In this document: in pieces, positions 1-11,539 of the stretch
Numbering within the stretch: position 1 is the first letter of the stretch
Layout: every line of letters begins with the position of its first letter
Position numbers and translations under genes: made by a program
DNA from: Gongronella butleri
Lineage: Eukaryota; Mucoromycota; Mucoromycetes; Mucorales; Cunninghamellaceae
Length of the DNA stretch: 64,000 nt
Direction: 5' to 3'
Assembly (NCBI GenBank): GCA_025201375.1
Contig: JAIWZP010000028.1
Location: forward strand, 310,001 to 374,000
Notes under the pieces: model-generated
The model's input: only the letters and a program-made list of their open reading frames with translations
The model's database searches: none
What the model was told of the DNA's origin: nothing

Positions 1-1699
1 GAGTTCCTGCACTCACTTTACAACAAAAAGGTGGGGAAATGGGACGCCGATCACATCATTTGTGAATTCTTGCGACACATCCCAGCCCTCAGGTACCTTT
101 CAAGTGTCCATTGAGTAGCAATTGGATCCCGAGACACGTGTCATGGGAGCGTGCACAGCATCAAAACGGCCAGCTTGAGCCCCGTATGATAACGGTGTTT
201 TTGTGATCTGCGCGCCTTTTTTGATCCCGCTTGGTCCCGCTTACCGGTATTTGTCGCACGCAATGGATCAAGCAACAATGAATTCATGATGAATCAGATC
301 ATTTCAAGGTGTCTTACAAGGATCACACGCAAAATTCAACGCGTAAATAACAAAAAATGCACTGAATGCGATCCTGTCGTCCCTGTGATCAATGACATCA
401 TGTTGCTCTTTACAATGCACTGATTTCCACTCCGACACATATCCGCCTGTTGTCTTGTCATGAAAATTCAAACAACAGATAAAATCACTCCGCGCCAAGG
501 CCATCCGAAGCATTTGCATTGGTCACACGGCAAAACCACGCGTTTAGCCCTTCTCTTTTGCACTCCCGGCGCGTCGTTGACGTCTCTGGCGCGTTTGACG
601 AGCCTTTACCCGTTCCTGGGACACTAAAAATTAAAACGTATCGCATTTTCGCCTTTACAATAGTTATTCGGCGAGTACATCAGCATCCAATACAAGCTGT
701 ATTCCTCAAATGTATCAGCGCAATGGCTTCAAAAGAACGATTTGATCTCGCGAGACGGCTCGGTGGCAATCTCACAATGTATCACCAAAAAGCAACCATT
801 TCGTTCATTTTAAAAGACAAAACCACCAAAAAGTGTGCACTTTCTGCCAACAAACTCTTTGATTCGACAGTGTCAAGCGCTCTAGTTCAAATGAGCCCAC
901 TCTCAGGCCAATGTACTGGCTAGATCGTGCGCAATCGCCATTTTCAAAAATCGTGGATATTCCTAGGGTGACAGTCGAGGGTTTGAAATGAGGTGAATTT
1001 GTCCCCAGATCGCCACGCCAATGCAGTGACAAATTGGCCGCCTTTAAGCGATTTTTGAATTTTCAGGCATAATCACACACACTGCAAGCACCAGCCCGCG
1101 ATACTTTACAGAGCACCAGCCCGCGACTCTTTGAAGACATCCGTTGCACACGACATAATAAAAGCCTGTTGTTTGGTTGCTCTCTAACCACCAGATGACG
1201 TCGCAATCGCGGTTTTCGTTCTTTTTTTTCATAAAACCATCGCTCAAAAAGAAACAAAATAAATGGAGCGTGAATGCGGATGAGTACCATGTTGTTCGTG
1301 ATGACCATGTCAATATGCCAAATACCCCGTCTTCAACACGGAAATCAAACTTTTTTTCATTTTCTTTTTTTTTTTTTCTCTTTTTGATGCCAATCGATTT
1401 AGGATTCACCGACCCACGAGAGCTCTTTGAAGATATGGAGCCCGCGTTGGGTGACTAAGACAACCCCAGGTATCGTTTGGCACTACTTTCGGCTCAGACG
1501 TCATTGAAGAAAAAAAAATACAAGATGGCATCTGGAATTTGACATAGCGTGCGTGGGTAAGGTTCAATAAAAATACGCTTCGGAGCGCGGGGTTTAATGG
1601 CTGAATTAAGCAAGTGACTTGTGGGTCCTGCACGGAGACGGAATATAAAGAGAAAAAGCGACTCCCGTTTTTTCGTCCCCTAATTTGCTGCGGTCGAGC
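1..1699. other. Intergenic region, no gene recognised
   Basis: No reading frame here resembles a known protein or shows a convincing exon structure. The open frames are short, overlapping and rich in homopolymer. The stretch at about 929-1030 resembles 49560-49690 (shared words CAATC-CATTTTCAAAAAT and AGATCGCCACGCCA), so at least part of it belongs to the decayed dispersed repeats seen elsewhere in the window. The right end is the 3' flank of CYS3. Confidence 0.5.
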
Positions 1700-3044
1700 T
1701 CAATCCGCAAGAGCCTGTGCGAGGTCCTTGATGAGATCCTTGATGTCCTCGATACCGACGGACATGCGCACAAGGGTGCTTGTGATGCCCAATGCGTTTC
1801 TTTGGTCTTCGTTGACATTGACATGGGTCATTGTGGCGGGGATCTGAACAAGCGTGTGGACGCCGCCGAGCGATTCGGCGAGCTCAATGAGCTGCAATCG
1901 CTCGAGCATCCTGGCGAGGTCCGGCTCGGAGCGCAGGCGGAAGGCGAGCATACCGCCAAAGCCAGATTGTTGTTTTTTGGCAAGTTCGTGCTGTGGATGC
2001 GATGCATGGCCCGGATAAATCACGGCATCGACGCGGTCGTGCGCGTCCAGGAAAGTCGCGAGCGCGTGTGCGTTGCGCGCGTGCTGCTCCATGCGCAATG
2101 GTAGCGTCATCATGCCGCGCCGCGCAAGGTAGCAGTCAAAAGGTGATGGTACCGCACCTGCAAGGAATTGAATGTCCCGCAATTGCTCATTCACATGCGC
2201 GTTGTTTGTCACAGCAAGACCAAGCACAACGTCGGAATGCCCATTGAGAAACTTGGTCGCCGAATGCACCACAACATCCGCGCCAAGAGGTAGCGCACGT
2301 TGGAAATAAGGCGTCAAGAATGTGCTGTCCACGACAAGAAGCGCTCCGTGCGCGTGCGCGTGCACAGCAACAGCCGCAATGTCCACAAGCCGAATCGTCG
2401 GATTTGTCGGTGACTCGATCCACACCATCTGACCAAAAAATTAAAAAGATGGCGTAGTCAATTCCTTTTTTTTCTCACGTACACGGTATTGTCGGTAAAA
2501 AACAAACAAACACACATCCACGTTGTCTGCCCCTGATACCGCGCTGAGACCTTACCTTGGTGTTGGATTGAAAGTGGGACACGATGGCATCCTTGTCGCG
2601 CAAGTCCACAAAAGTCACTTGAATCTTTTTCTTGGGCACGATCTTGGACAGCATCAAATTCGTGCCCGAATACACGTCATTCATGGAAATCACATGGTCG
2701 TCCGCATCCAAAAGTGACAAAACCGACGTGATCGCGCCCATCCCGGATGAAAATGCCACCGCGTGCGCCCCGCCCTCGAGATCAGCAATCGCCGTCTCCA
2801 ATGCCTGGCGATTGGGATTGTCCACGCGCGAGTAGGCAAAATCCTGCAAAAGCAACATCGCGCCATCAGCTCCCACGCCACTTTTTTGTGTGTTTGCTCA
2901 AAGGTTGCTTACATTGGGCTTGTCCACGTCCGCAAACTTGAAATTCGTAGACAGCGTGATCGGCTGCACAATCGCGCATTGGTCATTGGTGCTCTTGTAG
3001 CCACTGTGCACGGCCTTGGTGGCAAAACCATAATCGTTGGTCAT
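1700..3044 (-). CDS. CYS3: Cystathionine gamma-lyase (Cys/Met metabolism PLP enzyme)
   Basis: PLP-dependent enzyme of transsulfuration, expected to cleave cystathionine to cysteine, 2-oxobutyrate and ammonia in the cytosol. Three exons: 3044-2913, 2843-2556 and 2428-1700, all phase 0, giving 382 aa, the usual family length. The protein opens MTNDYGFATKAVHSG. It has the family start YSRVDNPNR after the first intron, the PLP-lysine motif SATKFLNGHSDVVLG and the C-terminal block AESLGGVHTLVQIPATMTH. The GHSDVVLG form and the compact length favour the lyase over cystathionine gamma-synthase or beta-lyase, but sequence alone does not settle substrate preference. Start chosen because it gives the conserved N-terminus directly. 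Confidence 0.9.
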
Positions 3045-3391
3045 AATTAATGTAAAAAAAAAAAGGTGAGAGTGAGGCAACAAAAGAGATATTGGGCTCT
3101 TGCATACGGATTAAATACCCGCCAATGGGTGCACAAAAAGACAACGCTACGCGGCCGCCAGGACTTAGTCCGTTATTCGGCATGTTTTTCTTTTTTGTCC
3201 TTTTTTTTCAAGATTTGCAATATAAGCTTGCAACAAGCAATTGGGAAGGGGAGACAAGGATTTAATGAAAAATTTTGAGATATATGTCTGTTTGAAGCAT
3301 GATCTAAACACGTAGTGGGAGAAAAAAAAAAGGTGGTGGGGGATTGAAAAGCGAGGAACACAGGATGAAACGAAAGTGGGGGATGATGAAT

Positions 3392-5204
3392 CTATCGATC
3401 GACTTCACCAAACACGATATCCTGCGCGTAAGAAAAGCAAGAAAAAGAGTGAGTTGATCCGTTCCTTCCATTTGTTTGCAATTTTTTTGGACTTACCATG
3501 GTGCCAATGAGGGCGACCATGTCGGGAAGCAAGTGGCCACGCGACATAAAGTCGGAGCCCTGCAAGTGAGCAAAGCCGGGGGCCTTGATCTTGCAGCGGT
3601 AAGGGCGGTTGGAGCCGTCCGAGACGAGGTAGACGCCAAACTCGCCCTTGGGGGCCTCAATGACGGTGTAGGTGTCGCCAGCGGGAACCGAGTAGCCCTC
3701 CGAGTACAGCTTAAAGTGGTGAATGAGCGCTTCCATGTTTTCCTTCATGGCGGCGCGGGGAGGAGGCGCAATCTTCCAGTCGTCGACCTTGATGGGGCCC
3801 TCGGGGATCTGGTTGATACATTGCGAGATGATGCGCAGCGATTGGCGCATCTCCTCGGTGCGGCACAAGTAGCGGTCAAAGCAGTCGCCGTTCTGGCCAA
3901 TGGGCACGTCGAATTCGACCTTGTCGTACGCGTCGTAAGGCGCGTTCTTGCGAATGTCAAACTTGATGCCCGAGCCGCGCACAAGCACGCCAGAGAAACC
4001 CCAGTCTTGCGCTTCCTGGACCGTCACAACACCAATGTTCTCGGTACGCACACGCCAGATGCGGTTGCCAGAAAGCATCTCTTCCATCTCGTCAATGCGG
4101 TCACCGTATTGCATCGCCCAGTCTTGGATGTCATCCAAAAGACCGTGGGGGAGATCGAGAGCAACACCACCGGGGCGCACATACGCTGTGTGCAGACGAG
4201 CACCAGAGACACGCTCATAGAACTAAGTAAAAAGAAAAAAGAAAAAAATGAGAAAAACGAGAAAATGAGCCATTGACGCGTTTTTTGCAAGTTCATCGGC
4301 TCAGTGTCCTTACCTCCATCAGCTTCTCACGCTCCTCAAACATCCACAAAAAGGGCGTCAAGGCACCAACGTCCATGGCGTGAGACGTGACCGACATGAT
4401 GTGGTTCAAAATACGCGTAATTTCGCCAAACAGCGTACGGATGTATTTCGCGCGCTCAGGGACCTCGATGTTCAGCAACTTCTCGACAGCGAGAGAGTAA
4501 GCCTGCTCGTTCGTCATCATCGAGACGTAATCCAGGCGATCGAAATAGGGCAAAGCTTGCAAATACGCTTTGAAGGCAAAAACAATTAGTGGTCTTACAA
4601 AAAATAATGGCTTTTCACCGTGTTGCCATCGGTTTCACTTACTCTTGTACTAGATAAACAACGAAAAAACCAAGAATCAGTATCTCGTTTTTGCAATTTT
4701 GCGATTTTCTGGGTTTTGCGTGAACAAACTTACCTCAATAAGCTTTTCCGTGCCGCGATGGAGCAGACCAATGTGAGGATCGGCGCGAACAATCTCTTCA
4801 CCGTTCAATTCAAGAATGAGACGGAGCACACCGTGGGCGGCAGGATGCTGCGGGCCGAAATTGACACTAAAATCGAAAAAAATCGAGCATGAGTGACAAA
4901 ACGACAGCAAAACCATGCAAAATCCTACGTAAAATTGCGCAACTTGGTCTCCTCTTCGCCTTCAAGAGCTATTAAAAGGCAAAATAAGCATGCGTCGTCT
5001 CCAATGGCTATTTTTGCGCTTACCCGAGCCGAATTCGCGATCTTCGTCCTCGGTGATAGTCGTGACGGCGGGCTGGGCTTGCTGATTGACGGCCGTGGCC
5101 ATCGAGCGCCAGGCCATGGGCTTTTGGGCAGCGAGCTTGCCGTTAAAAAGCGAGGGGCGGGCCGTGGCCAAGCGGCGAGCGAACAAACGAGAGGCAAAAG
5201 CCAT
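3392..5204 (-). CDS. NDUFS2: NADH:ubiquinone oxidoreductase 49 kDa subunit (NDUFS2/nuo-49)
   Basis: Core subunit of the peripheral arm of mitochondrial complex I that helps form the quinone site. Seven exons: 5204-5024, 4968-4929, 4866-4734, 4649-4643, 4567-4314, 4222-3497 and 3421-3392, giving 456 aa with every phase consistent. The N-terminus ([18 protein letters not shown]) is basic and Ser/Ala-rich, a mitochondrial presequence. Conserved blocks include [47 protein letters not shown] and the C-terminus DIVFGEVDR. Exon 4 is only 7 nt (TACAAGA) and is needed to restore [12 protein letters not shown] across the junction. A nuclear copy agrees with a fungal or animal lineage, since many protists keep this gene in the mitochondrion. 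Confidence 0.95.
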
Positions 5205-5808
5205 AATAAAAAAAAAGGAGAAGAGTGGGGAGAGAGAGAGGGGGGAGGCGAAGGCTTCTTCTTGACTAAAGGGAAAAAAAAAAAAAAAGAAAAACAATCT
5301 CCAGGCTTTTTGGCCCCCTCTGTTTTATTGTTGTGGTTGGCGGGCCGGCCACCACCGGCCGTGACAGCCTTTTTTTGATTTTGGCCATTTCCTTTTTGAG
5401 CCTGGTGTGTCCTTTTCTTTTTGTCTGTGTCCCGTGGGCTTCATGGCAACGCAATTCGTCGGATCTGTCACCTTTCTTGCCTCATTTAAACACAATTTGC
5501 ATTAATTCGCTATCCAAAGGATGACTTTTTTTTTATGAATCAAGAGCCCCGTGTGTTGCGCCATGGGCAATGGCAACATGTCAAAAAAAAATCGGACATC
5601 CAATTATTTTCAGATCAAAGCGCGTCTAAAAGAAACCATTTTTGTCACAAATGTCAATTTTACTTGATTTGAGAAAATAAACTATGATAGTGGAAAGAGG
5701 AGGGGAGCATCATAATAAAAAGTTGAATTGGAGGAGAACGCACGATAAATTTCTTGTGTCATAAAAAAAAAAAAGGCTGGATGACGGGCAAACCATTGCG
5801 CAGATGCC
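5205..5808. other. Intergenic region (NDUFS2 promoter side / HNH-A 3' side)
   Basis: Contains the upstream region of NDUFS2 and the 3' flank of HNH-A. Homopolymer tracts are visible (A-runs near 5275-5289 and 5763-5774). No gene is recognised. Confidence 0.6.
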
Positions 5809-8800
5809 TCAGTTCAAGCTTGTTGCCCGTGCGGCGCCCATTTGCAAGTTGTATTTGAGCCTCAGCGCGCCAAGGTCCTTTAGGCGGTGGAACCAGACCA
5901 GAAATACGGAATTTGGCATGTCTTTTTTAGCCAGATTGAGAAATCCATTGATGACCTGGATGTTTTCCAACACGTACAGGCCGTCGTGAGCTCCTGGGAT
6001 AATACGATCAAACGTCAAACCATCAATGCTATATGGGTTGCTGCTGCGCTCAAAGCGACGCGAGCAGCTTGTGCGCACATCAAGTTCCGGGAGATTGACA
6101 AAAGTGCCTTTGCTCTTTGACAGAGCGCACCGATGGCGGCTGGCCTGCGCTGCCTGAATAAGCACGGCAGGATCGATGTTCTTGGCACTCGCCCTGTTGA
6201 TCAAAGCTTGGTATTCCTTGTCGTGCAGATGACCATCACTTTCGGTGTCGTCTTGATTGCCAAAAACATGGTCAATGAGGCTGGATGCATCTTGCATGTC
6301 AAAGTTGCTGATAAACCTACGTAATATACAAAAAGAAAAAAGACAAAGAAAAGACAATATCATGCCGTTAGTTCCTTTTTGTTTGTCAATGCCCCGGCTG
6401 AATCAACTTACGCGTTGCAAGTGGTGCAATATAAGTTGATGTTGGAAGCCATGTAGCCATTCAACGAACTGATGCGCTGAACAGAAGCGCGATTCAGGTG
6501 ACCAATATCCTCGATTAGCTGAAATCGTAAATTTTGAATTCCACAGAGCTCACAGACGCCACCCGTCGCCGCCAGCAGGTTCTCAATCATAACCATACAG
6601 TCATTGAGTTGCAAAACAGGGGCAATGGCGTCAAGATCAGCGTCAGCAACATTTGGATGCTTTTGCGTGAACTCCGTACGAAGTTGCCTATTCTTGTACA
6701 CCATCGACTTGGCTGTTAGACGCATGACATAGTCAGAATGATACGTTGTCTAAAAAAAAAAAAAATGCAAGAAATATAAGCATATGATTAGCGAGCACAT
6801 CATTTTCGTTCTTACACGTCCTTTTTCCCGTGATTTGGTCTCGTAATTGCTGCGCCATTCAAGGCAGTGAATGCATGTCGACGAATAGGGGCTATTAAAG
6901 TGATCCTCATTGACTTGTTTCTTGCAGCGCATGCAAAGCTTCTTGCCAGGGATGTTCTGTATTTAAAAGCGTGAGCCACGTATCTTTTTTTTTTCATTTC
7001 AACGTCACAGAATCATACCTGGCGACCTTGATCCAAGCGGCAGAAATTGCAATGATCGTTGAGTTTATCCTTGATTTGCTTGCTTGTACTTATAAAGTTT
7101 GCGCATGGCAATTTACGGAGGCAGCGCGTGCAGTCCCAATGGTCGTCCATCTAAAGACATAAAAATTTTAGTCTTGGCAAAAAGCGCAAAACGAAACTTA
7201 CCTCGTTTCGACTTTCACGGATAGTTTTAGCCATGGCAGCTTTGAAGATTTGTTGATTTCCTTGTTTTACATAGCATTCATTGCAGCTTTCAGCCCTTTT
7301 TTCGTTGTCCATGATTCTGTATGACGAGAGAGGGTAGGTGTAGCCGCACTGAGGGCATTCATATGGCGTGTTCGCATCTTCGCATGCATCAGCATTTCTC
7401 AATTTATCCAATCGCGCGCTGCGGCTGCTGTTTTTCTAATAAAGACAAAAATATAGATTGAGAACCTACCGAATTTTAGCTACTTTCCAGCTTACAGCTG
7501 CATCTTGATCTCGGCACATTGTACAGGTGACAAAGTAAAAGAACATGCCTCTGGAGGTGCAGCCTGTCAGATGTGGCTCGTCGGGATTTGCGGGACTTTG
7601 CAAGATGTTGCGCATTTTCAGACATTTTGTGCAGCGCAACTGCTTTTCAGGGACGCGCTTTCCCTGATTGAGCAGACGAATGACCTTTTTAAAAAAGGAA
7701 GTTGTGAGGACGCGCATAAATTTCTTGCTTATTGTTTCAGTGTGCCCCCTTTTTCAGCCTTTTCCGCTTTTTTTTTTTGGATGGCCCTTTGTTTTTTTTT
7801 TTTTTGATTGAATGTCATACCTTTCTTGTGTGCTGCAGGTCATCGTTGTAACATCCACGTTTTTCTTTTTCACTCGTCTAAAATTTAAAAAAAAAGTGCC
7901 ATGAGCGGATTGACGATGTTTTTGAAAAAAAAATTACTTACGCGTGATTTTGCTCTGCAGCCGTCACAAGTCACAAAAGCACGCCTTTTGGTGTGTCCTT
8001 TGCTTGTTGTCACACGCAGGAAATTGTCGATTGGAAGCACCTTGCGACAGCCATATCTTGTTGTACCGCACTTCATGTTTTTCACCGTCAAATGTGTGTA
8101 TTTTGTGTCGCTGGCATCATTCAATCGTCGCACCAAGTCTGTCGTTTCCTTTTAAAGCAGTAAAAAAGCCAGGTCAGCGCGTATGATAAAAAATGAGGAA
8201 CATGGCTTCATTGTATACTTTTTTTTTGATTGTCACGTACCATGTTGTATATCACCTGGGCGGCTGCTGTTTCATCATTTGTGTCTTTGCTGTCGTGGCC
8301 CATGAACTGAACCCCAGTGCTGCTTGCGCTCAAAGCTGTCTGCGAGGCTATTTCTGCCAAAAAAAAAAAAAAAAAAAAGATTGAGTGCCACGCGTTTCAA
8401 TGAACATCTACTTTGCATCTACAATGAGCCCCTTTTCTCACAGAGCATCTCCGAATAAAGAGCATCTTCCATCAAAAAACCTGCGTCTACTCTTCTCTAT
8501 TTACCTTGGTTGTCCGCGCGAGTGTTTTCGTTTTCGTTTATGAGAGACATTCCTGCAAACTTTAAACAATATATTATGAGGAGATCATGAATTTTTGTGA
8601 TTGAATGCTGTACCTCTTCTGCAAATGGGTCAGGGAGCGAAAAGTCCATTTGTATCGGTGATTGATGATTTTGTTGCAAATATTGGTTCAAGCCAATTTG
8701 CTTCTTGGGCAGTGAAGCGGTCCCTGTTGCGCAGAAAGAAAAAAATCGGCGTAAAACAAGATGCAGCTCATACAAAAGTGGTCATTACCGTTTTGCTTTC

Positions 8801-8810
8801 TGTGCCTCAT
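5809..8810 (-). CDS. HNH-A: multi-zinc protein with twin HNH-like modules
   Basis: No named family recognised. Twelve exons proposed: 8810-8789, 8723-8614, 8559-8505, 8353-8241, 8148-7942, 7877-7821, 7684-7496, 7435-7202, 7150-7019, 6956-6816, 6749-6412 and 6316-5809, giving 701 aa. Residues 16-23 (QIGLNQYL) resemble a weak PCNA-binding PIP box. Five zinc units follow between about residues 100 and 420. The first is Cx6C...CxxC, the others CxxC...CxxC (for example CTKC...CTMC, CPQC...CNEC, CTRC...CNFC, CMRC...CIHC). Next come an HNH-like module with CELC...SVQRISSLNGYMASNI...CTTCN, and a second ending FDRIIPG...ENIQVINGFLNLAK. The gene is a paralogue of HNH-B with the same intron positions over exons 5-12. 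Nuclease activity is inferred only. The first three exons are the least certain, and the acceptor of exon 3 has an alternative (see findings). Confidence 0.75.
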
Positions 8811-9411
8811 CGTCCAAAAAAAAAAAAGAGGAAATGGGACAAAAAGAAAAGTGGTGGTGGCGAGTAAAAAAAAAAAAAAAGGTTACAAGAAGTGCAGCAT
8901 GAGCTTGAGTGGACCTAATTTATAGGCGAAGGGCCGAAGGCTTGTAAGATATTTAAACAATGGACCAGAGGATCACCGCTTTTTTGTCAATGATATCATC
9001 ATGGTGCTTGCTTGGTTGATTGAATACATGTGTGCTTTTGCATATCACTCTTGGCATTTGTTGTTTCCCTTTTTTGGGGGGAACAACCGGGCAGGAGCGC
9101 CTTTACATTGTTGGTAATGAAGGGCCGGCTCGCCGGCAGGTATAGTATACAGTATTAGTCGTTGGCAAGAAATTTGGCGTTTTGCCATAATTCACTAATC
9201 CAACGCGGGCGCACTATCATAAATTGCTGTTCGATTGGCGGACTGTACTAACTACAGCAGGTACTGTAAAAATTGCACGAGTAGAATGAGGAGACGCACT
9301 CGGGTGTCACCATTTTACAGTACCCCCGCCCGACAAAAGCACAAACCCCGATGCTAGAAATAAATCAGGGATGGCGACCCGAGGAAATTTTGCTTCAGGT
9401 CAAATACTGTA
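8811..9411. other. Intergenic region upstream of HNH-A
   Basis: Probable promoter region of HNH-A, then repeat-like DNA with TATAGTATACAGTATTAG and similar TACTGTA/TACAGTA words typical of the repeat island. No gene seen. Confidence 0.5.
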
Positions 9412-10428
9412 CTGTACAGTGCCCGGACAAAAAAAAGTTTCGCTGTGCATAATTCTCTGCAGTGCAAGGTATCAATTAATCGCGTTAATCTCTGCTGTAT
9501 TGATCAATAATGGCTCCGGTGATATGAAATTTTGCAGGTACAATGATTTAAAAGTAAAAAAACAATTCTAAAATTATGAAATGGCTATGCCAAGCCGGTA
9601 TTGAAATAGATCAAAAAAGGGATACCTGACGCGTCACGCGACGCGACGCGTGCCTACGCGTATACAATGGCCTGTGGAGATGAATTGACGTTATGAACAC
9701 CATCTCCAATTTTTTTTGCAACGAGTGCAATGGTGCCTGATTGTATTTTAAGAATCAATTCCATGTTACTTGCATTGCATCGGTGCTGTGATCGAATAAT
9801 GTAAAATCATCATGTGACACGCGTCACGCGTCAGTTGCATCTGGAATAACAATTGCCATCTCTGTTATCTAATTTTAATCCTTAGTTGGCTTAAAACCAT
9901 TGTACTTATTTAATTTAAAGAACTAGAATAGACTGTTATCGATTGGTTGACCAGTAGGAGCACTACGACCATGTTACGAAGGAAATCGCGACTTTTGGCG
10001 CGTCTGACGCGTGACGCGTGTCACATGATGATTTTACATTATTCGATCACAGCACCGATGCAATGCATGTAACATGGAATTGATTCTTAAAATACATCAG
10101 GCACCATTGCACTCGTTGTAAAAAAAAATTGGAGATGGTGTTCATAACGCCAATTCATCTCCACAGGCCATTGTATACGCGTAGGCACGCGTCGCGTCGC
10201 GTGACGCGTCAGGTATCCCTTTTTTGATCTATTTCAATACCGGCTTGGCATAGCCATTTCATAATTTTAGAATTGTTTTTTTACTTTTAAATCATTGTTC
10301 CTGCAAAATTTCATATCACTGGAGCCATTATTGATCAATACAGCAGAGATTAACGCGATTAATTGATACCTTGCACTGCAGAGAATCATGCACAGCGAAA
10401 CTTTTTTTTGTCCGGGCACTGTACTGTA
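9412..10428. repeat. Foldback element, about 424-bp inverted arms
   Basis: The left arm (about 9412-9834) and the right arm (about 10004-10428) are near-perfect reverse complements around a spacer of about 169 bp. The outer ends read GTACAGTGCCCGG and its complement, and the inner ends read ACGCGTCAG and CTGACGCG. Each arm carries clusters of ACGCGT (around 9629-9661 and 9818-9832 on the left, mirrored on the right). There is no transposase reading frame. It looks like a non-autonomous foldback transposon or a long hairpin locus. No clear target-site duplication was identified. Confidence 0.8.
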
Positions 10429-10503
10429 CTGTAGTTCAGGTCGAAAAAATAACAAATCAGGTTCCAGGTTCAAAAAACCTGAATCGCGATCAAGCAACAA
10501 CCA

Positions 10504-10795
10504 GGGAGGTGATCCAAGGCTCGCTTGGTTGGATCGCCTTGGTCTTAGATAATGGGTATTCACGCGGGCATCCACATTTGCATAATCCATGGCAATTGCC
10601 TACCAATGGCCATCCCACGCGGATGATCCCATTTTTAAAAACCCAAGGTTCCATCCTTCTTTTGTATGTTGCCAGACATTCTGGATGAAGTCTATTGGTG
10701 AAACTGCCATGGATTACGCAAATGTGGATGCCCGCGTGAATATCCATTATCTAAGACCAAGGCGAGCCAACCAAGCGAGCCTTGGATCACCTCCC
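10504..10795. repeat. Hairpin element with 91-bp inverted arms
   Basis: 10504-10594 and 10705-10795 are near-identical reverse complements (outer word GGGAGGTGATCCAAGG, inner word AATCCATGGCA) separated by 110 bp. A transcript would form a long stem-loop. It is sited directly beside the larger foldback element and may be an independent palindromic element. No coding potential is evident. Confidence 0.75.
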
Positions 10796-10820
10796 AGGGC
10801 AACAACAGCCTCATAGCCGC

Positions 10821-11415
10821 TTTGATGACCTGAAAAGTTCAGGTCCAACGCTCCAACCTGAACATTACAAAATCAACCTGTAGAATTTGGCCTGAAACCG
10901 ACCGAAATGCCTGAATTAAATTCAGTAAGTCTTCGGTTTTCAGCTCAATCATTTCAGCTCAATTTAGCTATTCAGGTGCGATTCATTTCAGGCCATTATT
11001 TCACGATTTTGACCTGAAAAAACCCGACGACCTGAAATGAATCGCACCTGCCTGAATTGACCTGAAAACCGACGACCTGAAACGATTTGTACCTGAATAG
11101 AGCTGAAATGACCTGATGCCCGACAACCTGAAATACAGTAATTGATGACCTGAAAGCTGAAACCGACCTGCACGCTCTACTGTATCGTAAAAGTTGGGCT
11201 TTCAGGTTTACGTAGGTCATTCAGGTCGTACATTTCAGGCCCTTGAGCCTTAAGCCTGAATAAAAATACAGTATAAATCAGGTCAGGTTTCAGGTCTTTT
11301 TTCAGGTCGGGTTTCTTCTTCGGACTTTCGGTCGTCGAATTTTGATCAGGCAGAATCTTTGTGACCTGAACTTGAATTTCCTTAGCATTTCAGGTGTTCA
11401 TTTCAGCTCCTCATC
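10821..11415. repeat. Dense two-orientation TTCAGG/CCTGAA array
   Basis: More than 20 copies of the hexamer TTCAGG or its complement CCTGAA are irregularly spaced within about 600 bp. The usual form is ACCTGAAA or TTTCAGGT, often with GACGACCTGAAA. Copies occur in both orientations, so this is not a simple tandem satellite. A few more copies lie just outside (9394-9399, 10434-10439). No gene recognised. Confidence 0.7.
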
Positions 11416-11539
11416 CGACCCGGGCACCATACTGTATTTGGATGGCTATGATACTGTATGTACCGTAAAACTCGCAGAGAAAATCTACTTTTGCATCAAA
11501 ATCTTTGATCGCTATTTGCTCGACAACGGTCTAATAAAT

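Noticed and set aside
519..923. 134-codon plus-strand frame at the left end
   Set aside because: No motif, no splice context, and part of the surrounding DNA belongs to a decayed repeat.
5809..8810. HNH-A as a homing endonuclease or group I intron product inserted in another gene
   Set aside because: It is a free-standing multi-exon nuclear gene with a conserved paralogue and no host gene interrupted.
10821..11415. CRISPR-like array from the repeated hexamer
   Set aside because: Units are too short, occur in both orientations, have irregular spacing, and the context is eukaryotic.
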